Assembly (NCBI RefSeq): GCF_000317535.1 | Contig: NC_019757.1 | Location: forward strand, 62,001 to 126,000 | Reading direction: 5' to 3' | Length of the DNA stretch: 64,000 nt | Origin: Cylindrospermum stagnale PCC 7417 | Lineage (GTDB): Bacteria > Cyanobacteriota > Cyanobacteriia > Cyanobacteriales > Nostocaceae | Part shown: positions 8,673-18,371 of the stretch, in pieces | Position numbering within the stretch: position 1 is the first letter of the stretch | Layout: every line of letters starts with the position of its first letter | Notes under the pieces: model-generated | The model's input: the letters and a program-made list of their open reading frames with translations, nothing else | What the model was told of the DNA's origin: nothing | Database searches by the model: none | Program-made: the position numbers and the translations under genes

Positions 8673-10052
8673 ATGAAATTGTCGCTCCAAAGAAAATGGA
8701 TTGCGGGAGGTTTTGGGTTAACTCTCTTGCTCATTGGATTAATCACCTTTGCTTCATTTAAGAACACAAATGAAATCGAACAGAGTGCTAATAGGGTGCA
8801 GCATACTTATCAAACCCTGAATACTTTGTCAAATTTCTTTGCGGCAATGACGGTTGTAGAATCGACGCGGCGAGGGTCTATCTTTTTGGGGAGTAAGCAA
8901 GATTTAAATCGTTATCCAAGTGAAGTGACAAATATGCAGTCTGAACTTATGCTGTTAAAGAAGCAGATACGTCCTAGCTCGAGTCAGCAACGGCGATTTG
9001 AACGGTTGAACTCATTGGTAAATCAAAGATTAGCTCTTCTCAAGCAATCAATGGAACTTTATCAAAAAGATAAAACAGCATTACAGGTGCAAACTAATAT
9101 TACTGAACGCAGTGTTAAGCTGCGAGAAGAAATTATCACCGTAATGGCTGAGATTAGATCTGAAGAACAACGTTACCTACTAAGCTCGTTAGAGGAATCT
9201 GAGAAGAGTATTCACTTAAGAATCTTGATGGAAATAACGGGGATTATTTTAAGTATTATAGTAATTTCTAGTTTATGTATTGTACTTGATAGTCAATGGG
9301 TGAAACGTCAGCAAATTGAGTCTTTAAAATTTTCTCTAGCTAAAGAAAAAGAAATTGGTGAATTAAAACTCCAGTTGTTTTCGATGATTTCTCATGAATT
9401 TCGTACACCTTTGAGTGTAATTTTACTTTCATCTCAATTATTACGGGAGATTCTTGAAGAATTGGTGGACGAAAAGCGATTAAAAAATCTCTACCGCATT
9501 CAATCTTCAGCAAAGTTAATGAATCATCTGCTAACAGATATATTGACTTTAACTAGAGCTGAGGCAGGTAAGCTAGATTACAAACCTCAATTGATCAATG
9601 TTGAAAATTTTTGTTTAAATTTGGTGGAAGATTTGCAGCTATTTGGCACCACACCACATCTGATAGAATTTATGAATAATGGTCAGTGTTTTCGGGCCAG
9701 TTTAGATGAAAAGCTGCTTTACTCCATCCTCAGTAATTTGCTTTTAAATGCAATCAAATATTCATCTGCTGGAAATAATAAAATTTACTTGATTTTAAAT
9801 TCTGAGCCAGAAGCTTTAGTTTTTCAGGTGATAGATAAAGGCCTAGGTATTCCACCAGCAGAACAGCAAAAAATTTATGAGCCTTTTTATCGATGTCAAA
9901 ATATTGAGAATATCGTTGGTACTGGGCTGGGTTTAGCCGTTGTTAAGAAAAGTGTGGAACGCCACCAAGGAGAAATTTTTGTGGAAAGTGAATTGGGTTG
10001 TGGAACAACGTTTACTGTGAAGATTCCTCACCAAAATTTAGCGGTGGTTTAA
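8673..10052 (+). CDS. Membrane sensor histidine kinase (CHASE3-like)
   Basis: 459 residues: transmembrane helix at about 9-28, a periplasmic helical region (30-180) of CHASE3 type, a second transmembrane helix at about 185-206, and a short linker. Then a HisKA domain with His241 in S-H-E-F-R-T-P, and a HATPase domain with an N-box (N-L-L-L-N-A-I-K-Y-S), a G1 box (D-K-G-L-G-I-P) and a G2 box (G-T-G-L-G-L-A-V-V). All catalytic boxes are intact. It autophosphorylates on His and should pass phosphate to the divergent regulator at 7800-8492. AGGTAA sits close to the ATG. The stimulus is unknown. Confidence 0.93.
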   Translation: MKLSLQRKWIAGGFGLTLLLIGLITFASFKNTNEIEQSANRVQHTYQTLNTLSNFFAAMTVVESTRRGSIFLGSKQDLNRYPSEVTNMQSELMLLKKQIRPSSSQQRRFERLNSLVNQRLALLKQSMELYQKDKTALQVQTNITERSVKLREEIITVMAEIRSEEQRYLLSSLEESEKSIHLRILMEITGIILSIIVISSLCIVLDSQWVKRQQIESLKFSLAKEKEIGELKLQLFSMISHEFRTPLSVILLSSQLLREILEELVDEKRLKNLYRIQSSAKLMNHLLTDILTLTRAEAGKLDYKPQLINVENFCLNLVEDLQLFGTTPHLIEFMNNGQCFRASLDEKLLYSILSNLLLNAIKYSSAGNNKIYLILNSEPEALVFQVIDKGLGIPPAEQQKIYEPFYRCQNIENIVGTGLGLAVVKKSVERHQGEIFVESELGCGTTFTVKIPHQNLAVV

Positions 10053-10093
10053 CTGGAGTTTAGATATTATTTTTTTGAATTTTTGCTTCTCCA

Positions 10094-10837
10094 TTACTGA
10101 GAACGATAAGCGACGCGGAGACTTTGGACTAGAATTATTAGGGATGCGATCGCCATTAACCCACCCCAAAACCAGTAAGGTAACAGCAAATATCGCTGCA
10201 TTTGCGCCGTATCCGAGAGTCCCAGGGGGCCTGCACTGTAGCTAAATAGATAATCGAGTTGATGGTAAGTACTCACACAAGCTTGCACACCGAGAAATTG
10301 AACGGCAAACCCCTGTAGCCAACGGGGAGTTCTCAAAGCAATTAAGAGGATAATTAAACCCAGCAAGGGAATTGCCACAAATCCAAACGAAGAACGCACC
10401 CAAATTAATGTTGACAGCAGCAAAAAACCCCCTAAAATTTTCAAACTCAGGGAGGCTGCTGTAAAACTGCGGGAAGCTAACAGCAAAAATGCACCGGCAA
10501 TTGGGGGGCCCATCGGCCCAGCTGCGGCAACTAACCCCGGGCCAATTGGCCCCAATGATGTGCGGATGGCATAAGTTGCTACACCTGAACCATTGCCAAA
10601 AATCTCTAATTTCTGAAAGTTTCCTCCCAACATCAGAGCCATCAAGCCGTGACCCATTTCATGGAACCAAGTTGCTAGGATCGTGAATGGGTATAAAATG
10701 TAATTGCCTGTTGGTAATTGCCACAAGATAGTCGTGGCGATCGCAGCTGCTATTAGCCAAGTTAGCCCCATACGTTCAACTTCTGGCGGGGCTTCTTTGG
10801 TTAGCAAGGGCTGAAACTCTTTTCCTGGTTCCCTCAT
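10094..10837 (-). CDS. M50-type membrane metalloprotease
   Basis: This 247-residue polytopic protein has the zinc motif H59-E60-M-G-H63 inside a membrane helix, followed by hydrophobic helices, as in the site-2-protease-like M50B family. Such proteins cleave substrates within or near the membrane. There is no PDZ domain, and the substrate is unknown. A first cytosolic segment of about 25 residues precedes the first helix. It converges on the histidine kinase and has no operon partner. Confidence 0.8.
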   Translation of the reverse strand: MREPGKEFQPLLTKEAPPEVERMGLTWLIAAAIATTILWQLPTGNYILYPFTILATWFHEMGHGLMALMLGGNFQKLEIFGNGSGVATYAIRTSLGPIGPGLVAAAGPMGPPIAGAFLLLASRSFTAASLSLKILGGFLLLSTLIWVRSSFGFVAIPLLGLIILLIALRTPRWLQGFAVQFLGVQACVSTYHQLDYLFSYSAGPLGLSDTAQMQRYLLLPYWFWGGLMAIASLIILVQSLRVAYRSQ

Positions 10838-11080
10838 AGGTTACTTTCCTTCAGGTAATTACCACAACTGCCTTGGTGTTGTTTCATCCATCCTAATCGA
10901 CTTTTAATCACAGTGGAGTTAGTCAGCAATAGGAGGAATTAAGCCTAGACGTGACGACGGAAAACTACAGTCAACCGTCGCCCGTCCAAAGTCCAACTTT
11001 CTACCAGGATAGATGACGCTATAAACAGCAATAAGGGGGTGTAATCATAAGGCTGGTCTCTAAGAAAGAGTCAGCATCGG

Positions 11081-11995
11081 CTAAGAGAGTTGAAAAAGGA
11101 ATGTCACCATATCTCCTTTACCTAGACTGATGCGATCGCCTGGACGCAAGCGGTGTCTGTTTCCCGGTAATAGCGGCAAATTATTAATATAAGTGCCGTT
11201 GGAACTACCCACATCTTCTATATAATGAGCATCTCCCTCAACGCGAATATCTGCATGAATCCGCGAGACAATTTCCGAATTGGGAAATCCTGAAACATCT
11301 ATATCAGGGGGAATCCGGTCATTGGGCTTGCCGATATGAATTACAGAAAGATTTTGCGGTAATTCAATTTCTCGGTCGCTTTGGACGTGGAATAACCGCG
11401 CCGTCACCTGCTGCAATTGCGTTCTAGCGGCATTTACTGCGGGTACTTCCGGTGCTGGTGCTGCTATTGGCTCCGGTGCTGGTTCAGCCGCTACTATTGG
11501 TTCCGGTGCTGGCGCTGCTATTGGTTCCGGTGCTGGTTCAGCAGCTGCTATTGGTTCCAGTGCTGGTGCTGGTGCTGGTGCTGGTGGAGTCGGAATTTCC
11601 TGGCCTGTGGCTACGGGTGCAATAGCGATGGTTTGCTGATCTGGGGCTGCTATTGGTACTGGCGCTGGCGCAACTGCCATTACTGTCGGTGGTAAGGTTG
11701 AAGTAACGGCAGGGGCAGCAGGCGCGGCCAGTCCCAAGGGATCTGGTTTTAAAAGTTCTAAAATTGGGTCAGGGGAAACTAATGCCGGTACTTCTACGGC
11801 GATGTCGGGAGCGATGGTGGGAGCGACGACATTTGAGTGCAGGTTATAGCCACACTGACCACAGAAAGCAGCATCTGCCTGCACAGTTGCCCCACAACTG
11901 GGACAGTTAGTAGTCGCTGGTAACGGCGTGTAGCAAGCTTCACACTGGACAGCGCCGTCTGGGTTGGGATGATTGCAATTAGGACAGACGATCAT
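11081..11995 (-). CDS. Zinc-ribbon and FHA domain protein
   Basis: I use the ATG at 11995, which begins directly at the first zinc knuckle. An upstream ATG at 12040 would add 15 residues. Order of parts: two to three C-x2-C zinc-ribbon knuckles in the first 55 residues, a long Ala/Pro/Glu-rich linker with repeated P-E-P-I-A-A units (about 70-195), and a C-terminal FHA domain with G-K, S-R-I-H and S-S-N-G-T-Y motifs that binds phosphothreonine. It probably acts as an adaptor in Ser/Thr phospho-signalling, like the kinase at 42096. The linker is made of near-identical DNA repeats and is probably length-variable. Confidence 0.88.
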   Translation of the reverse strand: MIVCPNCNHPNPDGAVQCEACYTPLPATTNCPSCGATVQADAAFCGQCGYNLHSNVVAPTIAPDIAVEVPALVSPDPILELLKPDPLGLAAPAAPAVTSTLPPTVMAVAPAPVPIAAPDQQTIAIAPVATGQEIPTPPAPAPAPALEPIAAAEPAPEPIAAPAPEPIVAAEPAPEPIAAPAPEVPAVNAARTQLQQVTARLFHVQSDREIELPQNLSVIHIGKPNDRIPPDIDVSGFPNSEIVSRIHADIRVEGDAHYIEDVGSSNGTYINNLPLLPGNRHRLRPGDRISLGKGDMVTFLFQLS

Positions 11996-12092
11996 GGATT
12001 TAAGCCTTTGTTCAAGATCATCGTAAAATATTACTGGCAAGCAGAGGAGCAGATATAGCTTTCGATTCTAACAATTACTCCTGATGGAAAAT

Positions 12093-12815
12093 TTAAGGTT
12101 TGAGTTCCAAACCTGCTGCTGCGTCTAGCAACCACCAAAGTTCTCCTTGGGGTTGAATTAACCGGGATGGATATGTCAAGTCATCCGCTACGGGTGCGAA
12201 TATTTGCGCTAGTGCTGGTCGTTTATTCGCACCAGCGACGAGGAAAATTACACTCCGAGCAGCATTGATAAATGGGTATGTGAAGGTTATCCGGGGGTGA
12301 GCGTCTTTGTTACCCACAGTAATTAAGCGATCGCTTACTTTGAGCGCTGCGGTGTGAGGAAACAAAGATGCGGTGTGTGCATCATCACCTATTCCCAGCA
12401 ATACCACATCCATTGCGGGAAACTTTCCAGGTGCAGAATTAAAAAATTCTTGCAGATGCTGTTCATATTTAACAGCCGACTGCTCTGGATTTCCTTCTAA
12501 AGTTGGTATAGCGTGAATATTAGCCGCTGGCATAGCTACACGATCTAGCCAAGCACGACGCGCCATTAGTTCATTACTATCGGGATGATCTGGTGGTACG
12601 TAGCGTTCATCACCCCAGAATACATGAATTTTATCCCAAGGCAAATTTTGATTAGCAATCGCTTCGTACAATGGCTTAGGTGTGCTGCCACCGGCTAAAG
12701 CAATAGTAAATTTTCCCCGCTGCTCGATAGCAGTTTTCAACCTGGACAAGATCAACTCCAGTGCTCGCGCTACCAGCGCTGGCTGATCTGATAAAATTTC
12801 AACCGTTTTGTTCAT
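12093..12815 (-). CDS. pgl: 6-phosphogluconolactonase
   Basis: Hydrolyses 6-phosphogluconolactone in the oxidative pentose phosphate pathway, the main dark-respiration and heterocyst NADPH source in cyanobacteria. Family signatures are the early A-G-G-S-T-P phosphate loop, W-G-D-E-R-Y-V-P and G-I-G-D-D-A-H-T-A-S-L-F-P. The length (240 residues) is normal for the soluble Pgl (DevB) type. The gene stands alone on this strand. Confidence 0.95.
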   Translation of the reverse strand: MNKTVEILSDQPALVARALELILSRLKTAIEQRGKFTIALAGGSTPKPLYEAIANQNLPWDKIHVFWGDERYVPPDHPDSNELMARRAWLDRVAMPAANIHAIPTLEGNPEQSAVKYEQHLQEFFNSAPGKFPAMDVVLLGIGDDAHTASLFPHTAALKVSDRLITVGNKDAHPRITFTYPFINAARSVIFLVAGANKRPALAQIFAPVADDLTYPSRLIQPQGELWWLLDAAAGLELKP

Positions 12816-13035
12816 AGCTTCATATTGCCTGCTTCCAGCAATACCATACCGAACTTCTGACCTGCTCCCTTTTTAACTTTTGAAACTTTTAACATCATCA
12901 ATTAGGTGGGAAAAATTAACCTAGATGTTCTTTATCATTATTAGTGGTCAGTTGTCAGTAGTCAGTTGTACTAACCGCTAATCAAGAAAGCACTCTTGCA
13001 AGAGGCAATGGGCAGATATAATTTGACGCTTGGGT

Positions 13036-13833
13036 TTAAAGTGTGGGGTGCTCAAACATCAGCAAAGAAAGCACAAAATCCATGATAAAAATTGACACCC
13101 AAGTAGTCACAACTGCTGTTGTGGCTGATTCTCCTACTTCCTTGGCTCCTCCCTGAGTAGTTAGCCCCCAACTACAGCCATTGACAGCGACTATAGTTCC
13201 AAAAATCAAGCCTTTGAGGAGAATAATCCACAAATCTGAGGGTTCTAAAAAATCTCTAACTGACTCTAAAAAGGTCTCTGGCTCAACTCGGTAAAATTGT
13301 GACGCGGCAAAAGCTCCCCCAGTGATGCCCGTAACTAAAGCAAAAATCATCATCAAGGGCATCATCAAACAGCAAGCAATGACTCTCGGCAAAACGAGAT
13401 AATCAATCGGATCGGTTTTGAGCATATAAAGTGCATCAATTTGCTCTGTGACTTGCATAGCACCTATTTCGGCGGCAAAAGCCGAGCCGACTTGTCCAGC
13501 AATAATACTAGCAGTTAAAATTGGTGCTAATTCTCTGCAAAAGGCTAAAGCAAACGCACCTCCCACAGAATTAACAGCACCAAATCGCACTAATTCTCTG
13601 GCCGTTTGAATGGTAAAAATCATCCCAGCAAAACCACTCACCATCAGCACGGGAGACATAGAACCAGGCCCGGCACTTACCATGTGTTCCAGAATTTTCC
13701 GGTAATAAGTCTTTCCTTGCAGAAAATGTAGGCAAATTTGACCGAAGAGCAGTACTGCGGCAAAACAACGTGCAATCCACAATTGCTCTATTTTTCTTTT
13801 TGGTTGCAATTTTAGCGCCATTAATACTGACAA
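13036..13833 (-). CDS. MlaE-family ABC transporter permease
   Basis: The 265-residue integral membrane protein has the MlaE/TGD1/Ycf63 pattern: an amphipathic N-terminus, then E-L-A-P-I-L-T-A and E-I-G-A-M-x-V-T-E-Q-I-D-A-L, then four to five hydrophobic helices. These permeases form the membrane core of lipid (phosphatidate) importers between outer and inner envelope membranes. The ATPase and MCE substrate-binding partners are not adjacent, as is usual in cyanobacteria. The start is the ATG at 13833. Confidence 0.9.
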   Translation of the reverse strand: MSVLMALKLQPKRKIEQLWIARCFAAVLLFGQICLHFLQGKTYYRKILEHMVSAGPGSMSPVLMVSGFAGMIFTIQTARELVRFGAVNSVGGAFALAFCRELAPILTASIIAGQVGSAFAAEIGAMQVTEQIDALYMLKTDPIDYLVLPRVIACCLMMPLMMIFALVTGITGGAFAASQFYRVEPETFLESVRDFLEPSDLWIILLKGLIFGTIVAVNGCSWGLTTQGGAKEVGESATTAVVTTWVSIFIMDFVLSLLMFEHPTL

Positions 13834-13902
13834 TCCAAAATCCTCACACCAATCTCCTGTTTTAACGCATGGGTCAATCTAAAATCCTGGCATTGAGCGA
13901 CC

Positions 13903-14646
13903 TTAATTCCCCACAAATAGCGTTTCCCAGCCGGGGACAGCTTCCCGTTGGGCGATTAATAATTGCTGAATGCCTTTTTCTGAGAAATCCAGTAGTTGAT
14001 TTAATTGGCTACGGCTAAAGCTGCCGGATTCCGCTGTTCCCTGGACTTCGATGATTTCTAGGTGTTGATTCATCACCACATTGAAATCGACTGATGCAGT
14101 TACGTCTTCGATATAGTTGAGATCCAAAAAAGGCTCTCCCTGCAATAAACCGACAGAAACTGCGGCTATTTGTCCGCGCAGTGGCGATCGCTTGATTACT
14201 CCTTGTTGCAATAATTGAGATATTGCATGGCACAAGGCGACAAATCCGCCTGTAATCGCCGTTGTGCGCGTGCCAGCATCCGCCTGCAACACATCAGCAT
14301 CTACAGTCAGCGTCCGTTCTCCCAACGCCTCAAAATCTAATGCTGCTCGCAGGCTGCGGCCAATTAAACGTTGAATTTCTTGCGTCCGCCCCGATAATTT
14401 CAATAATTCTCTTTCTTGCCGTTGTTGTGTGGCAGATGGCAACATTCGGTACTCAGCAGTTAACCAACCTTTGCCGGTTCCTGCTAAAAACTTGGGTACT
14501 CCCTCAGCTACGGTGGCGGTACAAAGTACCTGAGTATCACCGCATTTGGCGAGAACGGAACCGGCTGCATAGTGGGTGAAACCGGGGTAAAAGCTAATCG
14601 GACGCAGTTCGTAGGATTGCCTACCGTCTGGGCGCTGCCAAACCAT
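13903..14646 (-). CDS. rph: Ribonuclease PH
   Basis: Phosphorolytic 3'-5' exoribonuclease that trims tRNA 3' ends. The start at 14646 (M-V-W-Q-R-P-D-G-R) is preferred. GAGG lies about eight bases upstream and the protein is then 247 residues, the usual size. The frame extends 21 codons further upstream with no family similarity. Conserved segments include R-P-D-G-R, A-G-S-V-L, C-T-A-T-V and [13 protein letters not shown]. It lies downstream of the adenylate-kinase-like gene on the same strand. Confidence 0.95.
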   Translation of the reverse strand: MVWQRPDGRQSYELRPISFYPGFTHYAAGSVLAKCGDTQVLCTATVAEGVPKFLAGTGKGWLTAEYRMLPSATQQRQERELLKLSGRTQEIQRLIGRSLRAALDFEALGERTLTVDADVLQADAGTRTTAITGGFVALCHAISQLLQQGVIKRSPLRGQIAAVSVGLLQGEPFLDLNYIEDVTASVDFNVVMNQHLEIIEVQGTAESGSFSRSQLNQLLDFSEKGIQQLLIAQREAVPGWETLFVGN

Positions 14647-14815
14647 TGGAGTTGCCTCAAAATTTTTATTGAAAATACGTATGCATTCAGGTGTTTCAAT
14701 GCCAGTCACAGAGGCACTTTCAGGATTTGCTTAATTATGTGCCCAGAAACTTATTTGCCATGATATCCGAAAACTAGCATTTTCTTTGACACTTATCAGC
14801 AGAATCACAAACCCG

Positions 14816-15397
14816 CTAAGGGATGGAGAGCAGAGTGAGAATGTTTTGCTGTACAAGTTCTGGCGACTGATCGCCGTTGATTGTCAATAGGCGGCGACGA
14901 CGGTCGTAATATTCTAAGATGGGAATTGTGCGATCGTAAAATAGTTCTACACGGCGCTGGACGATTTCCGGTTGGTCATCTGGAAGCGATCGCCCCAAAG
15001 AACGGCTAACCATTACTGCTTCTGGAACTTGGAGATAAATTGCCCAATCTAGCTTTTGCCCTAAATCGTCTAACAAAAAATCTAACTCCTCGGCTTGGAA
15101 TGCAGTCCGGGGATAGCCCTCTAACACCCAGCTAGAGTTGACATCGAACTTTTTGAGGTGAACTCTGATCAATTCAATCATCATTTCGTCTGGGACTAAT
15201 TCCCCCGCTTCTACATAAGGCTGGGTGTAGCGACCTAAATCACTCAATTCGCTGTGTCCGTCTAGCAAATCTTCGTTAGACATCGCCTGCCGTAAAGTCT
15301 CGCCTGTGGAAATCAGAGAAATATCAAAGTATCTGCAAAGCCTTTGTGCTTGACTGCTTTTACCCGATCCTGAACCTCCCAAAATCACTAATTTCAC
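14816..15397 (-). CDS. Adenylate kinase-like nucleoside monophosphate kinase
   Basis: The 193-residue P-loop kinase has Walker A G-G-S-G-S-G-K-S at 7-14, the NMP-binding S-T-G-E-T-L-R and E-G-Y-P-R-T-A-F-Q motifs, and an Arg-rich lid region. The P-loop (G-S-G-S-G-K-S) and E-G-Y-P-R-T differ from canonical Adk (G-P-P-G-A-G-K-G and D-G-F-P-R-T) and the lid is short. It is therefore a divergent paralogue that may not use AMP. It should phosphorylate a nucleoside monophosphate with ATP. Confidence 0.85.
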   Translation of the reverse strand: MKLVILGGSGSGKSSQAQRLCRYFDISLISTGETLRQAMSNEDLLDGHSELSDLGRYTQPYVEAGELVPDEMMIELIRVHLKKFDVNSSWVLEGYPRTAFQAEELDFLLDDLGQKLDWAIYLQVPEAVMVSRSLGRSLPDDQPEIVQRRVELFYDRTIPILEYYDRRRRLLTINGDQSPELVQQNILTLLSIP

Positions 15398-15744
15398 AAC
15401 TATTTACCCCTCATTCTGTCAAATTCACTATTTTATAACTCGTTTTTGCCCAAATAAACGGGAAATCTAACGCAAGAATGATTTTTATCTGCTACTCCAG
15501 CTTTTTTAAGTTATGAAAAATGCCAATTGTGTGTTCTTATTTTGGCGTTAGCTCGCATATAAAAAATGATTTTGTCAAGCAAAATAACTCTTGACTTGAG
15601 GACAAACCTAGTGTTTGACTAAGAATGCCGATCGCTCCTATCAACTACACCTGTGGAAAACAGATAGATTATGTAGGTGGAGAATGCGATCGCTACTCCC
15701 AGCAAAAGTTTTTTATTCTATAGTGATTTTTTAAACTACGCCCT
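15398..15744. other. Intergenic region between divergent genes
   Basis: About 350 bp containing promoters for the adenylate-kinase-like gene (leftward) and the CobO-like gene (rightward). It holds one HIP1 octamer (near 15686) but no gene, RNA structure or repeat that I can support. Confidence 0.4.
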
Positions 15745-16281
15745 ATGGTTGCCCAGCTAGAAACCCCAAGTGTAAATTCGACTCTCAGCTTACCATATCC
15801 CGTCGAAGGACTAGTGCAAGTTTTCACTAGCTCCCATCGTAACTTTTTCACCAGTGTCATGGCTCAATCACTGAGAATTGCCGGTCAAGGTACGCCAGTC
15901 TTAGTTGTGCAATTCCTCAAAGGTGGCATTCACCAAGGACAAGATCGACCGATGCAACTAGGACAACATTTAGATTGGATTCGTTGTGATTTGCCGCGCT
16001 GTATTGATACACCACAGTTAGACGATTCTGAAAACCAAGCCCTACAACAACTGTGGCAGCATACACAAAAGCTAGTATGTGAAGGTAAGTATTCTCTCGT
16101 GGTCTTAGATGAGTTAAGTTTGGCAATTAACTTCGGCTTAATTCCCGAATCAGAGGTTTTAGAGTTTCTCGCAAAACGTCCCCCCAACGTCGATATCATT
16201 CTCACCGGTCCAGAAATGCCAAAATCTCTCCTAGATGCAGCAGACCAAATCACCGAAATCCGTCGCAGTCATCGTCCCTAA
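15745..16281 (+). CDS. CobO/BtuR-like P-loop protein with degenerate Walker A
   Basis: The 178-residue sequence follows the corrinoid adenosyltransferase CobO/BtuR plan: V-Q-V-F-T start strand, V-V-Q-F-L-K-G, and L-V-V-L-D-E-L-S-L-A-I with a Walker B-like D-E. Near the end are R-P-P-N-V-D-I-I-L-T-G and a terminal A-D-Q-I-T-E-I-R. The P-loop site, normally G-x-G-K-G-K-T, reads S-S-H-R-N-F-F-T, so the phosphate-binding Lys is absent. It may be a non-catalytic or repurposed relative. A hairpin follows the stop by 20 bp. Confidence 0.75.
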   Translation: MVAQLETPSVNSTLSLPYPVEGLVQVFTSSHRNFFTSVMAQSLRIAGQGTPVLVVQFLKGGIHQGQDRPMQLGQHLDWIRCDLPRCIDTPQLDDSENQALQQLWQHTQKLVCEGKYSLVVLDELSLAINFGLIPESEVLEFLAKRPPNVDIILTGPEMPKSLLDAADQITEIRRSHRP

Positions 16282-16300
16282 AATGCACAACTTCATGTAG

Positions 16301-16319
16301 GGTGCGTTCCCAACGCACC
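16301..16319. repeat. Short palindrome after a stop codon
   Basis: GGTGCGTT-CCC-AACGCACC is a perfect 8-bp stem with a 3-base loop, 20 bp after the stop of the CobO-like gene. It is one of a family of dispersed hairpins found downstream of genes in this window. Confidence 0.7.
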
Positions 16320-16547
16320 GTTTCCCCGACATAACACCACAAGTCTAGAATGGTGCATTAGCCAAAACCTCAGAACACACCCGACAAAACAGGATTTGCG
16401 GTGATTAGATAATTTGTGTGTACACAGTAGCTTTTTAAGCAGGCTTGGGAGAATCTTCACGAGATCAAAAAGCTAACTAAACTATATTTGTGAATAATGC
16501 ACCACTTCAAGATATCCTAGTAATTCGTTTGAGTTACCCGTGAAATT

Positions 16548-17129
16548 GTGATTAAAAACGATATTTGGATTGCTGAAATGGCTCAAAAGGGTATGATTTC
16601 GCCTTTTGAGCCAAGTTTAATACGCCGTCTTGCAGAATTACCTATAATTTCATTTGGTCTTAGCAGCTTTGGCTATGACATCAGACTATCACCCAACGAT
16701 TTCCGTATTTTTAAGCATATTCCAGGCACAGTAGTTGATCCCAAGAATTTTAATCCTGAAAACTTGGAGCAAACAAAACTCCATACAGATGAAAATGGTA
16801 GTTACTTCATCCTTCCAGCACATTCCTATGGACTTGGGGTTGCTCTTGAAAGGCTAGAAATACCAAATAATATTACAGTAATTTGCATAGGTAAAAGCTC
16901 CTACGCAAGGTGTGGTATAATTGCAAACGTAACTCCTGCGGAGGCAGCTTGGCGCGGTTACTTAACCTTAGAGTTATCCAACGCTTCTAGTGCCGACTGT
17001 CGCATTTACGCCAACGAAGGCATAGTACAGTTGATGTTTTTAGAAGGAGCGCCCTGTGCAGTGAATTACGAAGCACGTCAGGGTAAATATCAAGATCAGT
17101 TAGGAGTTGTAACTCTAGCTAAAGTTTAA
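16548..17129 (+). CDS. dcd: dCTP deaminase
   Basis: Deaminates dCTP to dUTP (or to dUMP in the bifunctional type), feeding thymidylate synthesis. The start is GTG at 16548. Motifs: S-S-F-G-Y-D-I-R-L at 39-47, H-I-P-G-T-V-V-D-P, G-K-S-S-Y-A-R-C-G, and the catalytic-Glu segment T-P-A-E-A-A-W-R-G with Glu132. The 193 residues cover the full family length. A second, broken copy of its 41-82 region lies at 18598-18722, and a thymidylate-synthase fusion at 24794-26320 could use the product. Confidence 0.93.
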   Translation: MIKNDIWIAEMAQKGMISPFEPSLIRRLAELPIISFGLSSFGYDIRLSPNDFRIFKHIPGTVVDPKNFNPENLEQTKLHTDENGSYFILPAHSYGLGVALERLEIPNNITVICIGKSSYARCGIIANVTPAEAAWRGYLTLELSNASSADCRIYANEGIVQLMFLEGAPCAVNYEARQGKYQDQLGVVTLAKV

Positions 17130-17427
17130 ACACAAGAACAATAACATAGGCACTACATTTAAACCAGCACATGGAACATATTCTGAAAAAATAGCTTGTT
17201 TAAAGCTATATTCTGTATCTATGCTGGTTATAAAAATAATGACTTCAATCACCTGCTTCAGTTTCGACAACTGTTTTATTGCTACCATCCAATATGAATG
17301 GGATAACACTCATAAGTTTTACCAAATCAAAAATTACTGCCGACTAATTATACACTGAATTATAAGTTGTACCTCATTAATTAGAAATTAGGTTACGTCA
17401 GGCTTGCCGTTATATACTTAGGTCATC
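17130..17427. other. Spacer with no gene seen
   Basis: About 300 bp of AT-rich sequence between dcd and the toxin-like gene. No conserved frame or convincing structure. It should hold the promoter of the following pair. Confidence 0.4.
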
Positions 17428-17775
17428 ATGCCAGGAGAAGAAGCAATCTCAGATCCATTTTTGATTCAACTATTAGAAGGGTATAATTTAACAGAGGTAG
17501 TTGAGATTGAAAAATATATGACCGAGTGGGATGCTGCTACTTATAGCAGTGTTGCTCAGAGTATATTAGACCATGCAGCTAGAAAAAATATTGACCCTTT
17601 AAAATATTTACGCAAAGCTCATAACTTTAATAAAAAAGGAGCAATCAGAGTTCCAAAAACTGGATATCGTGGAGATAGTTCAGCAGTATATCGGAAAGGT
17701 AATGAATATCTGATTGTCAGACCAGACAAATATGGTAGCGAAAAGATAGTTACTTATGGAGTTAACGATGACTGA
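17428..17775 (+). CDS. Small protein resembling a polymorphic-toxin C-terminal nuclease domain
   Basis: 115 residues. The N-terminal half is helical. The C-terminal half is a compact beta domain (V-P-K-T-G-Y-R-G-D-S-S-A-V-Y and Y-L-I-V-R-P-D-K-Y-G-S-E-K-I-V-T) whose shape recalls barnase/EndoU/colicin-like RNase tips, with candidate polar residues K, R, D and Y. That is a pattern-level resemblance only. No delivery domain is attached. The next gene overlaps by eight bases, the usual arrangement of toxin and immunity genes. AGG precedes the ATG. Confidence 0.55.
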   Translation: MPGEEAISDPFLIQLLEGYNLTEVVEIEKYMTEWDAATYSSVAQSILDHAARKNIDPLKYLRKAHNFNKKGAIRVPKTGYRGDSSAVYRKGNEYLIVRPDKYGSEKIVTYGVNDD

Positions 17776-18160
17776 AGCAATTTTAAATGAGCAGGAATTG
17801 ACAAAGATAAATATTGCTCAATTATTGTCACAATTGACAAAGGCATATCAAAACACCCGCAGCGAAAGAAAAGAAATTGCTACTAAGTTTCCACCAGAAA
17901 ATGAGGAATTTTCACTATTAGAAGAAATTGAACTTTTAACAGTAAATTTAAGAGGTTATGCCAGTCAAATTGCAGCTACAGGTCAAATAGTTAATCAGGA
18001 GCAGGTAATTTCTCAATTACAAGCAATGCGAGTATTTAGTGTATCCCCAATTGGAAAATTTTATTTTAGCAGTAATGGTAAATATGAACAGATGAAGGAT
18101 TATATTAGAATGTTGGATTACTTGAGATTGTTATTGTTAGAATATTTGCAGTCTGCTTAA
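17768..18160 (+). CDS. Probable immunity or partner protein of the preceding toxin-like gene
   Basis: The 130-residue, mainly helical, acidic protein starts at the ATG at 17768, inside the final codons of the upstream gene, so it is translationally coupled. I see no known domain. Residues 45-60 and 100-130 are amphipathic helices. An immunity or antitoxin role is inferred from overlap, size and charge only. Confidence 0.55.
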   Translation: MTEAILNEQELTKINIAQLLSQLTKAYQNTRSERKEIATKFPPENEEFSLLEEIELLTVNLRGYASQIAATGQIVNQEQVISQLQAMRVFSVSPIGKFYFSSNGKYEQMKDYIRMLDYLRLLLLEYLQSA

Positions 18161-18371
18161 AAGCTAAAGATAAAATTCTATAACTATTATCAATTCAATC
18201 GTTATAGTATTATAGCGTTTCCCAGTCTAATGAAGTACAAAATTATCTGTGTTTATCTGCGTCCATCTGCGGTTAATTCTTTCTGTACCTCACTTGAATG
18301 GGAATTGCTATATTGATTGCAACCGGACAACTTTATACATTTGACAAGTATAAATATGTCTTAATTTTCAA

